Positions 33,198-43,817 of a stretch of DNA of 64,000 nt are shown piece by piece. The first letter of the stretch is position 1. Every line of letters begins with the position of its first letter. Under the pieces are notes generated by a model. The model saw only the letters and a program-made list of their open reading frames with translations. It made no database searches and had not been told where the DNA came from. The translations under genes and the position numbers were made by a program. Location: assembly GCF_001761485.1 (NCBI RefSeq), contig NC_090771.1:2790001-2854000 (forward strand), written 5' to 3'. Origin of the DNA: Yarrowia lipolytica. Its lineage: Eukaryota; Ascomycota; Dipodascomycetes; Dipodascales.

Positions 33198-36100
33198 CTA
33201 AAGTCCAATCTCCAACAAATCTTCCAGAGTGCCAACCTCGTTGGCCTCACACACCTCCTTGTAGTCTGCCAGCACCTCCTCGTCCTTGACAACGGCAGGA
33301 AGTTCCTTGCCTGTGCCTCGGAATCGCCATACTCGTCGGGCTCGAGGAAGAACAGTGATCTCCACAATCTGGGGCTCTAGATCGTTGGCCGCCAGAATGT
33401 TCACCAGGTTATTGGTGGAAGCCATAATACCTCGAATACCTGTACCGTAAGAAGTGTAGACATAGTACTTGCCGTCCAGCATCGCGTCAGCAGGCATCAC
33501 CACCTTCTTCTTCTTTTCCGTCTTCTCCGTCTTCTCGCCTGTCTCGGATTTCTTCTTCTTCTTCTTCTTCTCCTTGGTCTCGGGTTCAGGAGTAGAACTA
33601 GCGGTGGCGGCAGGAGAGGGAATGGCATTGGCAGCGACGTCAGAGTCCTTAGTATCATTTTCGACGTTCGTCTTGGCAGACTTGGACTGAATCTCAACAG
33701 GCTTGGCCTCATCCTTCGACTCCTCCTTGGATTCAGTCTTGGAGTCTGGCGCTTCCTTTTTCTTCTCCGATTCAGCAGGCTTCTCCACCTCAGTCTCGAG
33801 AGGTTCCCTGATCTCAGCCTCGGTCTTAATAGGCTCCTTGGTCTCAGCCTCAGCTATAGCCTCAGCTACAGTCTCAGTCACAGGCTGGGTACCCTTCACC
33901 TCCTTGTCCTCGCCCTTGGCCTCCAACTTGTCGTCCACAGCATCGGCATCCGTTTCAGTGGGCTGTGCGATCTTGGAATCTATCTCCGCCTCCTCCTCAG
34001 CCTTAGCATCAGCCTCAGGCTTCTCGTCAATGTCAGCCTTCTTGGACTCGGCCATATCATCCTTTAAAACAGCACCAGGCCGGGACTCCACGTTGGCAGT
34101 CTCCTTGTCCGCCTTGGTCGCCTCCTTGACCTCCTTGACCTTCTTGGTGGACTTCTTCTTTTTCTTCTTGTCCTTCTTTACCGAAGTCTTGTTGGAAGCT
34201 TCATCAGAAGCCTTCTCCTTGTCTTCGGGCTCAGGGGACGACTCCTTGGGCTCAGTAGCAGTCTCTTCTGCCTCAGCAGGCTCAGAATCAGGCTTGACCT
34301 TGACGGGAGCCTTGAGTTTCTCCTCTGCCGCCTCCTTGGCCTCGGCCTCGGGTTGCGTTGCAGGCTCATCCTTAGAAGTGACGTCAGACTTGACATCTTC
34401 CTTGAGTCCCTCAGTTTCAGGTTGAACCTCAGCCTTAACATCAGACTTATTCTTGATATCAGCTGTAGGCTCACCCTCCTTCTTCAGATCCTCCTTGGAC
34501 TTGGACTTGGCCAACTCCACCTCAGGACGTCGAAGAGAAGACGTGCGGGGAGGAATCAACAGCTCGCCGTCCGCTGTAGTGACAGTGGTGGCAGTGGTGG
34601 GGGTCTTGGAGGGTGATGCAGTAATGGAAGAAGAAAGGGGTGTGCCAATGGGGGTGGACTTGGAAGATGCAGCCTTGGGAGTGGAGGGCTCCGTGGGGAT
34701 AGGTTCAGGAACGGGAGAGGCCACTCTAGCAGAAGTTTCAGCCTTAAGAGGAGTCTCGTCGGTCTGGACAAGCGACTGCTTGATGGGAGTAGATGACTCA
34801 GTAGGAGTGGCAGTCTTGTCTTGAGCGGATGACTCAGTGGGGATAGGCTCGGGAAGATCATTGTCATCAGTCTGAACAAGAGACCCCTTGAGAGGAGTGG
34901 ATGATGTAGAGTCCTTCGCGGGAGTCTTTACTGAGGCCTTTACTGGAGTAGAAGCAGTTTTGGTTGGAGTAGCTGCCTTAACTGGAGTAGAAGGAGTAGA
35001 AACCTCCTTGGGCTTTTCAGAAACAACCTTGGCAGGGGTTGAGGGATTAATAAACTCCTCCTCCTCTTTCTCCTCCTCTTTCTCCTCCTCTTTCTCCTCC
35101 TCTTTCTCTTTCTCCGCCTCCTTCTCCGCCTCCTTCTCCTCAACGAGATCATGCTGGACCTGCTCCTCGTCAACCTTGACTGCCTTGTCAGACTCAATGG
35201 CTCCAATGTTGTCATCTTCAACCTGGACTAGAGAAGCCTTCACCTGCTCAGTGTCAACCTTCTTAGCGGAATTGTCGCCATCGGCATCTTCCATGTGTAA
35301 AACCTCTCTAGTCTGAGCAATTGCATCCTGATCCACCAGTGCAGGTGTGGAAGCAATGGTTTCAAGTTTAGACTCCACTGGGCTAGTGAGATCAATCGGT
35401 GACGTGGCCACTGGCGAGGTGAGATCAATTGGTGCAGTAGACGATCCAGTCGAATCAGGTTTGTCCGATTTTTCCGATTTGCTTGATTTGTCCGATTTGT
35501 CGCCAGACTTGCTCTTCTTCTTCTTCTTCTTCTTCTCCGATGACTTCTTTGAGATGGACACAGCAGAGTCGGTAGATGTAGGCTGTTCAGCAGTCTTCTC
35601 CTCAACCTTTGCAGCCGGTTCAGGAGACTCTCGCTTGCCCCGCTTGCCCTGCATCTCCAATTTCATGTTTTCGAGCTCTTGCGCCATAAAGTCGAGTCCG
35701 TCATCATCGTCGTCCAGATCGACTTCCAGAGAGCCGATTTCCGGTGAAGCTGGTTTTGATGATTCCAATTTCGTGGTGGCCTTCTTAGCCTTAGCCTTGG
35801 CCTTCTTCTTCTTGTTCTTGGTGGACTTGGAGGAAGACGAGGTTGCTGAGGTGACGGAAAGGGAGTCAGGAACTGTGTCTAGGCTTGTTTTAGTATCCTG
35901 GGAGTCGACAGTCTTGGTGTCGATTGAGTCGACCGTCTTGGTGTCTGTGTCGTCGGCGCCCATGTCTAAGTTCAAATGCAAATAGTCAAGAGCAGGAGCG
36001 AGATCAGGACTGGTGTGGTCTGGGGGGTTCGTGTGGTCGGATCCAAACAGGGGAATGTGGGTAGGGGTTCTGCTTGAATCATGCACGCTAGGTGCTCCTG

Positions 36101-36791
36101 AATTTGAACCTAATCCGACTGTGGTGTTGCTGTGTTGTGAAAGTTTGGAATTGAGATTGGGACTCGTCGCTGGATCCAAATCAAACGACAGATCAAGTGT
36201 ACCCAGCTTAGAGTCAAATAGCTGCGACGCGCGGCTAGCGTCAAACAGCTGGGAAGATGGTCTGTCTGTGCTGTCGAACAGCAGTGACGATTTGGCCGTG
36301 ACAGTCTTGCTCGACGGCTTGGAGTCGTAGACGTCCAGGTCCAGAAGCAGCTCCTTCTTGAGACTCTCTCTGAACTTGCGGGTGTCCACTGCAGGTGAAA
36401 CAAGCGACTCCTCCTCCTCAATGGTTTGGAAGGTGCGGTCGAACGAGTAGTCGAGACTCGGAACACTGTCGTTTCCGGCTGCTGGAGACTTGACAGGCGA
36501 GGGAGAGGTTGTAGGTCGAGCGGGATCGATGCTGGAGGAAGACGTAGTGGGCGGAGACGGACCAGAAACACTGCGTCTAAAAGAGAAACGTTTAGATCCG
36601 GTCTTGGACTTGGGAACGGACTCAGATTGAACTCGGTGAACAGCCGGGCGGGTCTTGGACACTCCTAGCTCTGAAACCCCTGCGGTGGTGGATTGGAGAC
36701 GTGCGGAGGACGATTTGGCACGCTCGGGGGCTCTGGGCCGTTGACGGTCGTCTCGTCTAAAGAGGGCAAAGAGGTTTCGGAAGGCGCCCAT
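33198..36791 (-). CDS. Large charged low-complexity protein with C-terminal glutaredoxin-like domain
   Basis: A 1197-residue protein, almost entirely disordered. The N-terminus is basic (MGAFRNLFALFRRDDRQRPR) and could bind membranes or acidic partners. Then come Ser/Pro/Asp-rich stretches with repeated KTVDS units, lysine runs, a KEEE repeat block encoded near 35060-35130, and many STP/TPxK sites suited to proline-directed kinases. The last 90 or so residues are ordered: GKYYVYTSYGTGIRGI, then a beta-alpha pattern, PRARRVWRFRGTGKELPAVV and EANEVGTLEDLLEIG. This resembles glutaredoxin-fold domains in layout (strand, helix, strand, a cis-Pro-like LPAVV), but no cysteine stands at the active site, so it should not be a redox enzyme. 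Fungal cortical or cytoskeletal scaffolds can have this layout. The function is unknown. Confidence 0.75.
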   Translation of the reverse strand: MGAFRNLFALFRRDDRQRPRAPERAKSSSARLQSTTAGVSELGVSKTRPAVHRVQSESVPKSKTGSKRFSFRRSVSGPSPPTTSSSSIDPARPTTSPSPVKSPAAGNDSVPSLDYSFDRTFQTIEEEESLVSPAVDTRKFRESLKKELLLDLDVYDSKPSSKTVTAKSSLLFDSTDRPSSQLFDASRASQLFDSKLGTLDLSFDLDPATSPNLNSKLSQHSNTTVGLGSNSGAPSVHDSSRTPTHIPLFGSDHTNPPDHTSPDLAPALDYLHLNLDMGADDTDTKTVDSIDTKTVDSQDTKTSLDTVPDSLSVTSATSSSSKSTKNKKKKAKAKAKKATTKLESSKPASPEIGSLEVDLDDDDDGLDFMAQELENMKLEMQGKRGKRESPEPAAKVEEKTAEQPTSTDSAVSISKKSSEKKKKKKKSKSGDKSDKSSKSEKSDKPDSTGSSTAPIDLTSPVATSPIDLTSPVESKLETIASTPALVDQDAIAQTREVLHMEDADGDNSAKKVDTEQVKASLVQVEDDNIGAIESDKAVKVDEEQVQHDLVEEKEAEKEAEKEKEEEKEEEKEEEKEEEEFINPSTPAKVVSEKPKEVSTPSTPVKAATPTKTASTPVKASVKTPAKDSTSSTPLKGSLVQTDDNDLPEPIPTESSAQDKTATPTESSTPIKQSLVQTDETPLKAETSARVASPVPEPIPTEPSTPKAASSKSTPIGTPLSSSITASPSKTPTTATTVTTADGELLIPPRTSSLRRPEVELAKSKSKEDLKKEGEPTADIKNKSDVKAEVQPETEGLKEDVKSDVTSKDEPATQPEAEAKEAAEEKLKAPVKVKPDSEPAEAEETATEPKESSPEPEDKEKASDEASNKTSVKKDKKKKKKSTKKVKEVKEATKADKETANVESRPGAVLKDDMAESKKADIDEKPEADAKAEEEAEIDSKIAQPTETDADAVDDKLEAKGEDKEVKGTQPVTETVAEAIAEAETKEPIKTEAEIREPLETEVEKPAESEKKKEAPDSKTESKEESKDEAKPVEIQSKSAKTNVENDTKDSDVAANAIPSPAATASSTPEPETKEKKKKKKKSETGEKTEKTEKKKKVVMPADAMLDGKYYVYTSYGTGIRGIMASTNNLVNILAANDLEPQIVEITVLPRARRVWRFRGTGKELPAVVKDEEVLADYKEVCEANEVGTLEDLLEIGL

Positions 36792-38343
36792 GTTGTGGAT
36801 GGCCGAGAAGAGTGAATGGCTATTGATTCGGCTTGTATATGGTCTGGGAAAACACTCTCCTTTCGGCTAGATAGAGTACTCCTCATGCACGAAATAGGGG
36901 TTTGACGCACAAGGAACATGTTGGTTGGAATCTAAAGCGAAGCTGGAAGGGTCACAAATGAATCGTCTGCCGGCGGGCTTTGTTGGTCTACGTCTTCTCC
37001 TTTGAGCATGTTTTGTTGTCGATTGTTACCTCCGATCCCATTTCGGTATACCAAAATGACGGCTTCATGATCTGCATGTCCATTAATTACGTTAGCTAAG
37101 ACTTCCTGTGATAATTGCCATTTAACGGGCTGAACCTGCAACTGTCTCGAAAGGCTTGCAATATCCGCCAGCTAATCTCCAGAAAAAGCACTAAATGTCA
37201 CCCTGCCCGGATCTGCTGGGGCTCCAACTGTTTAGCTCCACCGTTACCCCTGGTTTTATTTGGTCTCTGAAACTTTAGGCAGCCTTCATCCTGCACCCCG
37301 AGACATAATCTTGCTTGTAAGCCCATCCAGTCAATGCCGGAAACAGCACTCTCATGCCATCTGAGCCCGTGTAGCTCGTAGGACAGTAGACGACAGCTCT
37401 GTGGGGACCCACGTGTCCGTTGGTTCGATATAGCTGGAAATTGGGCACTTTGACACTTTTGACCACACTCTGGGTCTCACTTACAAAGCAGCCACACCAG
37501 TGCACCCAGGTGCCCAGGTACATTCTCGAGGATTGGAATGTACAACTTTGACTCAATCTTAAGGTGAATAATACGATGTGAAAAAATATATCCATGTCCA
37601 ATCCCACACCACTCCAGATAAGTTCTTGTCCACGTTTCAGGATTTATTATCAGCAGACTATTACGTCACTTTTCGGATTCCCACACTCTCACTACTTGTA
37701 CAAGTAGCAGCACAAATAAAGAGGTCCTATACGGTCCTGACCTGAATCTGACTCTACTTTCATCCTTTGAGCTAATCTCATGATGATCGATCTGAGCAGA
37801 AAAGGAAGAAATATGCCGTGCGCTGAGCGATGATCCGTTTCTAAAAACACGACCGAAGGTGTTTCATGTTTCACAGCGTGCAAATCAAAATAGTAGCCAA
37901 AAAAAACTGAGGTTTGCGGGCTCAACAGAAGGTGAGACGAGGTTCTGATACGTAAGTAAATATAATTGGAGTAAGTTGAGACAAATGATTATCATGAAGA
38001 GTTTGCTGAAATGATCATACCACGATGAATTTTAAGATGTATTAGCGTCATTTTCTCATCTCACGTTACATAACCATGTCCACTTTTTTGTGACAAACAA
38101 CGGGTTTCGCTTATATAATCACGGAGATCTGAAAATACATAATCTAACATAACGAGATAAACAAAAACGTTTATCGCATATATTATTACTTTAGGTAAAA
38201 TTTCGAGTCAAGTTTTTCCCCCTTAGAAAAACTCCGACACATATCGAAGCATTATCCACTCTGAAAAACTCGTCCAAAAATCTGGTCACGTGATTTCGGT
38301 GATATTTCAGATCCTATTGATTCAACGCAAAAATTTTATAACC
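36792..38343. other. Intergenic region between scaffold-like gene and tRNA-Pro
   Basis: 1.55 kb holding the promoter of the 1197-residue gene on its left side. A GTCACGTGAT box lies at 38285-38294, 50 bases before the tRNA-Pro gene. The right half (about 37900-38340) is A/T-rich. No other gene was recognised. Confidence 0.55.
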
Positions 38344-38416
38344 GGCCGTGTGGTCTAGTAGCTATGATTCTCGCTTTGGGTGTGAGAGGTCCAGGGTTCA
38401 AATCCCTGCTCGGCCC
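38344..38416 (+). tRNA. tP(UGG): tRNA-Pro (anticodon TGG), no intron
   Basis: 73 bases starting GGCCGTGTGGTCTAGTAG, with an anticodon loop containing TTTGGGT (TGG) and T-arm AGGGTTCAAATCCCT. The acceptor stem pairs, apart from a U-U position also present in yeast tRNA-Pro. The A box (TGGTCTAGTAG) and B box (GGTTCAAATCC) are intact. It is followed immediately by T6, so it is a single-gene unit, unlike the tRNA-Glu at 48004. It lies about 560 bases before the presumed SCP160 first exon. Confidence 0.95.
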
Positions 38417-38422
38417 TTTTTT
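38417..38422 (+). terminator. Pol III terminator T6 after tRNA-Pro
   Basis: Six T's directly follow the discriminator base. Confidence 0.9.
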
Positions 38423-38974
38423 GGAAAATGACATTACAAAGCTTTTTGCTTCTGCAGATGACGATGTTAGTGCGTTACAGTCATCTTTGCGACGCCAAAT
38501 TTTTGCCGCGCCAAATCGGACTCATTCCTTCTCAACCATGATTATCACCATCATCGTCGTGAAATGTTGAAATATATATAAGCTCAGAGTTTCTCGGGCA
38601 TCATGCAACACGAGGGAACAGAAAGTATCGTCAGAATATCGTCGTATATAGTTGTTGCAACTACAATGGAAGTTCTGCTCTGTCATTCACCACTGTTTCT
38701 TCTGGTCCGTATGTCGTTGCTCTACTTCTGAGCAACATTCAAGCACTTTTGACAGGTGTTTGGGGCTCTGTGCATTGCATCATGCTGTATTAGGGTAGCC
38801 CCCAACCAGTCGTGTCGCTATGCACAACGTGTCACCTCCACAAGACAAGGTTGGCGTCTATTTTTCATCCCCATCAAAAACTCTCTCTACCCCCAAAACC
38901 CCGTTTGGAATACAGAACTTGAAGAGTTTTGTTTGTCTGGTCCCCTCCCTGTTTGTTTGTTTGTTTTTGTTGAA
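38423..38974. other. Intergenic region between tRNA-Pro and SCP160 leader
   Basis: About 550 bases that should contain the SCP160 promoter and the untranslated first exon. Its last bases are T-rich with a GTTT repeat (about 38951-38970). No other gene was seen. Confidence 0.5.
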
Positions 38975-39259
38975 GTGAGTATGAATTGAGACCGAGGATC
39001 CGAGTGTTGATGCCGCAGAGGTTGCGTTATGGCTAAACAGTGTCTCATTTGATCTGTTTCCATGGAGACCAAAAAGGAGATGCACAAGTGGACACAGTCC
39101 TTGTACACTGGAGCATGCCCTGGATAATTCATTGAATCAACTGACATCTGCCGGATCTCATTTATACATGTTACACCAACAGTTATCTGATGTGTGTGCT
39201 TGTGCCACACAAGATGCTGTCAAGACATGACGACCCCCACCACCACCCCACTAACACAG
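38975..39259 (+). other. SCP160: Probable 5' UTR intron of SCP160
   Basis: Donor GTGAGT at 38975-38980 and branch/acceptor CTAACACAG at 39251-39259 bound 285 bases. The acceptor ends exactly one base before the ATG at 39260. Splicing would place a TTGTTGAA leader directly before the start codon. Signals match the ATP20 intron type. Not confirmed by transcript data. Confidence 0.6.
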
Positions 39260-42200
39260 ATGTCCGACCTGTCCCCCGCTGAGCTTCTCCGGCAACGACA
39301 TGCTGCCGTGAGCGCTGCCGCCGAGCCCACCCTCACCGTTTCTGAGGGCTCTCTGTCCAAGGAGTCTTCTCCCGTTCCCGAGATTGCCCCTGCCGCCCCC
39401 GTGAAGTCTGTCGCCGGTCCCTCCGCCGCCTCCAAGCGAAAGGGTCTCGATATCAACTCTCTCGAGGCTTTCCCCGCTCTTAATGGTGGTGCCGCTGCCC
39501 CCAAGGCTGTTTGGGGTAAGGGAGGCTCTGCTCCCGCTGCCCCCTCCCCTCAGTCCTTTGGTCGAGCCGCTTCCACCACTATCTCCGATGTCTTCACTCT
39601 CAAGCGAGAGGAGCAGCAGGTTGGTGTGCGATCCGAGCTGCCCAAGATCATTGCTAAGGTCAAGGCCAACACCTCCACTACCATCGACTCGTCCACCTCC
39701 AAGATTACGGGCCACACCTCCTTTGTCATCAAGGGTACCCCCGAGAACGTGGCCAAGGCCCGACGTGAGCTGCACCGAGCCCTGTCCCAGAAGATTGTCG
39801 CCAAGTTTGAGATCCCCGCTAGCGTGCGAGCTGCTGTGATTGGCCCTCGAGGTTCCAACCTGAAGCCCATTCTTGAGAAGTCCGGTGCCCATATCCAGAT
39901 TGAGAAGCTCGAGTCCAACGGCAACAACGCCGACGACGACGAGGAGACGGTCGAGGTCATCGTCGAGGGTGACTCTGAGGGTATTGCTATTGCCAAGCAA
40001 GAGATCTTTGCCATTGTGTCCGAGCGAGTCAAGAACATGACCATCCGAGTTCGAAACGTCAACTATGTGCTGTTCCCCTTCCTTGACAAGACCGCCGGAG
40101 ACCTCACCAAGGGCGAGGACGACGTCAAGCTCAGCATCCCTGATATCTTTGCTCCCAACTTCACCACGGCCGCCACCATCACTCTGTCTGGCGACCGAGA
40201 GGCCACCGCTACCGTCAAGGAACGACTTGAGCGTCTTGCAGAGTCTCTGTCCACCGACCTTATCACCTCCACCGAGTCCTTCCCTGCTTCCAAGCACAAG
40301 TACATTTCTGCCAAGGATGTCTTTGCCGCCACCTCCGTGTTTATCACTGTGCCCCAGGCCCCCAACACCTCCGATGACACCGTCAAGTTCCTGGGTCTGC
40401 CCAAGGACATCAAGCCCGCCATGAACAAGGTGTCTGAGCAGGTTAACTCCGTCAAGATTGATCTTTTGGACATTTCTCGAGCACATGGCAAGAGCGTGCC
40501 CCATGCCCAGGCTTTGGCTTCTTACTTCAAGGCCTCTGGTATGCTCCAGAAGATTGCTGACGAGTACAAGGTCGAAATCTACATCCAGCAGCCCGATCAG
40601 CTCTACGCTCCTGGCGCCCAGGCCGTCACTATCGAGACCTCTGGTCCCAACGAGGAGGCTGTCAAGGCTGCCCGAAAGGCCATTGTGGCTCTGGTAAACA
40701 AGTACGAGCCCTCCAAGGTCTCTCGAGTGTCTGACATTGATCCTTTTTTCCTGCGAAACCTCGCTGGCCCCAAGGACCGAAACCTGGCCAAGTACAAGAA
40801 GGACCACGGAGTCACTGTCCTGGTGCCCGAGAACCCCAAGGTTAACGGTGACGTGATTCTCATCTACGAGGGCACCTCTGAGGAGGATGATTTCGGCCCC
40901 TCCGCCGACGAGATCAAGGCCACCTTTGCTGCTGTCGACTCTTCCTTTGCCGATATTCGAGAGAAGCAGGCCAAGATCATTGGCAAGCTAATTTCCGTCC
41001 CCGTTGGCGAACACAAGTTTGTCCGAGGTCCCGATAACACTACCCTTCGAGCCATTGTTGGCGGAACCGAGGGCCACGAGCCCTTTGTCCGAGTCACCTT
41101 TGGTGACGAGATCAAGGACGCTGAGGAGCCCGTTTCTGCGGACTCCATCTACGTGCGGGGTCTCAAGGATGAGGTCACCCGAGTGCTCAAGGAGATCGAG
41201 GAGGCAGTGGAGGACGGCAAGAACTATGCTGTTCTGTCCCAGTACACCACCGAATTCCAGATCCCTCCCGAGCATGTCAAGCATGTTGTTGGCAAGGGCG
41301 GCTCCCAGCTCGCCAAGTTCCGTGAGTACGGCGTCAACATCGATCTCGACGAGTCCGGTCAGGGTGTTGTCAAGGGTATCAAGAAGAACGCCGACGAGGC
41401 CAAGGTTCAGATTCTGGCTTTCGCCAAGAAGATTGCCGACGAGGTCAACGTCAAGCTTCCTGTGCCTGCTGACCACCACGCCTCTCTGATTGGAACTGGT
41501 GGCAAGTTTGTCAAGCGACTGGAGGAGAAGTATGACGTTCGAATTCGGTTCCCCAAGACCGGTGAGGAGAACGCCAACGAGATCGTCCTTCGAGGTCCCT
41601 CCAAGGGTGTGGCGAAGGCCAAGGAGGAGATTTTGGATCTCGTAAACTACGAGATTGAGAACTCGCACTCGCAGACCATTTCCGTCCCCGTCAAGTCTCT
41701 GCCCCGAATCATTGGTCGAGGCGGAGAGTTCATCAACGACATCAAGGACTCCACCAACACTCGAATCGACGTCAAGCAGGAGAAGTCGGATAACACCGAC
41801 GAGACCGGCAACGTTGACATTGAAATTGTTGGTACAAAGGCCGGCGTCAAGGAGGCTGCTGCCAAGATCCAGGCTATCGTTTCTGAGTTCCAGGACACTG
41901 TCATTGAGCACATTGAGGTGAACCCCAAGTTCCACGGTGCTCTGATCGGTCCCGGCGGTCAGACTCTCAAAGACATCCTCACCAAGGCCGGTATGACCGA
42001 CGTGACCCCCTCCGTTGCTGCTCGAACCGTTGCTGTTCCTGCTGCCGGCACCAAGGATAACAAGGTGCGAGTCCAGGGCTCCAAGAAGATTGTGGCCAAG
42101 ATTGTCAAAATCATCCAGGACATGGTTGCCGAGCGGGAGTCCCAGATCTCTGAGGTTGTTGATGTGCCCGTTTCCAAGCACCGAGATCTCATTGGAGCTG

Positions 42201-42907
42201 GAGGTGCTGCCAAGCGATCCCTCGAGGAGAAGTTCAAGGTTACTCTGCAGATCCCCAAGCAGGGCGCCAAGAACAAGGATGGAGAGCTCGACACCGGCGT
42301 CTCCATCACCGGTAAGGCTGAGGATGTCGCTACCGCCAAGGCCAAGATCCAGGAGCTGTCCCAGGACAAGTGGAAGGAGGAAATTCTGGTCCCCCGAACC
42401 TTGCACACCACTGTGTCCGACAACGGAAACCTGCCCCGAAAGCTCAAGTACGAACTCAAGGTTAACGTTGACCACGGCTCTGTCCGAACTCCTCGAGACG
42501 GCAACCCCGTTGTCCCCGCTGGTGCCATTGGCTCCGATTCTGAGGACAAGGACTCGTTCCGATGGTCTGTTGTCGAGGACGCTGTCGACCACGCTGCCAA
42601 CGGCACCATCCCCTGGAGGCTTGAGGGCTCTGACGAGAACGTTGCCAAGGCTAAGGCCATCATTGAGGCTGCTCTGGATGTTGCTCTCAAGCACACTCAG
42701 ACCGGATACCTGTGGCTCCCTGACACCTCTCGATACCGATTCCTGGTGGGTCCTCATGGAGCCACCGTGTCTCACATCCGAGAGAAGTCTGGCTGCAAGA
42801 TCTACATCCCCAAGGCTGGTGTTGCTGACTCTGCCGTGACCGTGCGGGGCTCCCCCGAGGGTCTGGAGAAGGCCAAGGAGATGATGCTTGCTGCTCTCAA
42901 GAAGTAA
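39260..42907 (+). CDS. SCP160: Multi-KH RNA-binding protein Scp160 (vigilin)
   Basis: A 1215-residue protein made of tandem KH domains. Seven canonical GxxG loops are visible: GPRGSNLKPI (about 194), VGKGGSQLAKF (676), IGTGGKFVKRL (743), IGRGGEFINDI (817), IGPGGQTLKDI (895), IGAGGAAKRSL (977) and VGPHGATVSHI (1162). Several degenerate KH repeats lie between the first and second. Vigilins bind many mRNAs on ER-bound polysomes and affect translation efficiency and chromosome ploidy. I chose the ATG at 39260 because a 3' splice site (CTAACACAG) ends on the base before it. The in-frame ATG at 39227 would lie inside the proposed intron but would add 11 residues if unspliced. Codon bias is extreme, pointing to high expression, and produces long meaningless antisense frames. 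Confidence 0.92.
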   Translation: MSDLSPAELLRQRHAAVSAAAEPTLTVSEGSLSKESSPVPEIAPAAPVKSVAGPSAASKRKGLDINSLEAFPALNGGAAAPKAVWGKGGSAPAAPSPQSFGRAASTTISDVFTLKREEQQVGVRSELPKIIAKVKANTSTTIDSSTSKITGHTSFVIKGTPENVAKARRELHRALSQKIVAKFEIPASVRAAVIGPRGSNLKPILEKSGAHIQIEKLESNGNNADDDEETVEVIVEGDSEGIAIAKQEIFAIVSERVKNMTIRVRNVNYVLFPFLDKTAGDLTKGEDDVKLSIPDIFAPNFTTAATITLSGDREATATVKERLERLAESLSTDLITSTESFPASKHKYISAKDVFAATSVFITVPQAPNTSDDTVKFLGLPKDIKPAMNKVSEQVNSVKIDLLDISRAHGKSVPHAQALASYFKASGMLQKIADEYKVEIYIQQPDQLYAPGAQAVTIETSGPNEEAVKAARKAIVALVNKYEPSKVSRVSDIDPFFLRNLAGPKDRNLAKYKKDHGVTVLVPENPKVNGDVILIYEGTSEEDDFGPSADEIKATFAAVDSSFADIREKQAKIIGKLISVPVGEHKFVRGPDNTTLRAIVGGTEGHEPFVRVTFGDEIKDAEEPVSADSIYVRGLKDEVTRVLKEIEEAVEDGKNYAVLSQYTTEFQIPPEHVKHVVGKGGSQLAKFREYGVNIDLDESGQGVVKGIKKNADEAKVQILAFAKKIADEVNVKLPVPADHHASLIGTGGKFVKRLEEKYDVRIRFPKTGEENANEIVLRGPSKGVAKAKEEILDLVNYEIENSHSQTISVPVKSLPRIIGRGGEFINDIKDSTNTRIDVKQEKSDNTDETGNVDIEIVGTKAGVKEAAAKIQAIVSEFQDTVIEHIEVNPKFHGALIGPGGQTLKDILTKAGMTDVTPSVAARTVAVPAAGTKDNKVRVQGSKKIVAKIVKIIQDMVAERESQISEVVDVPVSKHRDLIGAGGAAKRSLEEKFKVTLQIPKQGAKNKDGELDTGVSITGKAEDVATAKAKIQELSQDKWKEEILVPRTLHTTVSDNGNLPRKLKYELKVNVDHGSVRTPRDGNPVVPAGAIGSDSEDKDSFRWSVVEDAVDHAANGTIPWRLEGSDENVAKAKAIIEAALDVALKHTQTGYLWLPDTSRYRFLVGPHGATVSHIREKSGCKIYIPKAGVADSAVTVRGSPEGLEKAKEMMLAALKK

Positions 42908-43817
42908 GCTTGTGTTTGTTTCAGGGATGCAAAAAATGTACTGCGGGTACGATTCGGTAGTATTTAGTATTTAGTATTTATATCATTTGAGATTGTATGT
43001 TGTGGTGCGCACACAGGTCGTCTGTTGTGCGTATCGTAGTGTGTGTTGGGATATTTGAAGTGTTCTCCAGGCCCACAGTGGTTCGACTATGGCCGCCGGA
43101 GCCCTTATAATACTCAATTCTGTAACCCTTCTGATATAGGAGCTCCATCTTTAGTGCGCCTTTCAAGTGAAACATTTGGGTAGATAGAACCATTCATACA
43201 AGCATCATCGAATTCAGTAAATGTAAGCTTTGTCGCCAGTAACTTGTTGGTCATCCATCAGCAAACCAGCTGTCGCCGCTGTGCCGGGTCACCTGAGTTT
43301 GATTATGATGTTCGCTTGTCTGAGAGAGCCCCATGTTCCAAATATGCTGGTCGTGTATACATAAAACTATTTTTTTACAGCACAAGTACCGGTCCGGTAC
43401 TTGTAGTCAGTTACTCAAGAAAAAATCATCTCATCTCGTATATGCTCGTATTTAATTTAGCTTCCGGGTTGTCGTAATATGTAATCCTATTTTTAAATTA
43501 CGTCAGCAATGTTAATCTGGAGAAGCCATGTTATTAACAATGTTTAGAGATAAATTTAGGTCTATATTCTCATATAGTTTTACCTAACTAACTGTTTATC
43601 ATGCTTGTGAGCCACAATCCGCATTCAAAACCTCATCTCACGTGACCTGTTTTCCCCGCGCATTATCGTCTCGTGCAGGTGCATATGGGTAAACTACTGT
43701 GTCTTACAATTGTACTTTCTACACAATGCATGTTTATGCGTTTAGCTCTACTTGTACTTACTTAGCTACTGGAAACTGTAGCTCCCCCTCCCCCTATCTA
43801 TGTTAGTTGTTACCATT
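42908..43817. other. Convergent 3' region after SCP160
   Basis: Two genes end into 910 bases. TATTTAG repeats occur just after the SCP160 stop (about 42960-42980), in a likely 3' UTR. The inverted motif CAAGTACCGGTCCGGTACTTG lies near 43384. No other gene was recognised. Confidence 0.5.

Noticed and set aside
39194-39259. N-terminal extension of SCP160 from an upstream in-frame codon
   Set aside because: The first codon is GTG, and the segment lies in a probable intron ending right before the ATG at 39260.
39251-42775. Long antisense frames (over 500 residues) opposite SCP160
   Set aside because: They are mirror images of the strong codon bias of SCP160; composition is Gly/Leu/Val/Asp-rich as expected of such shadows.
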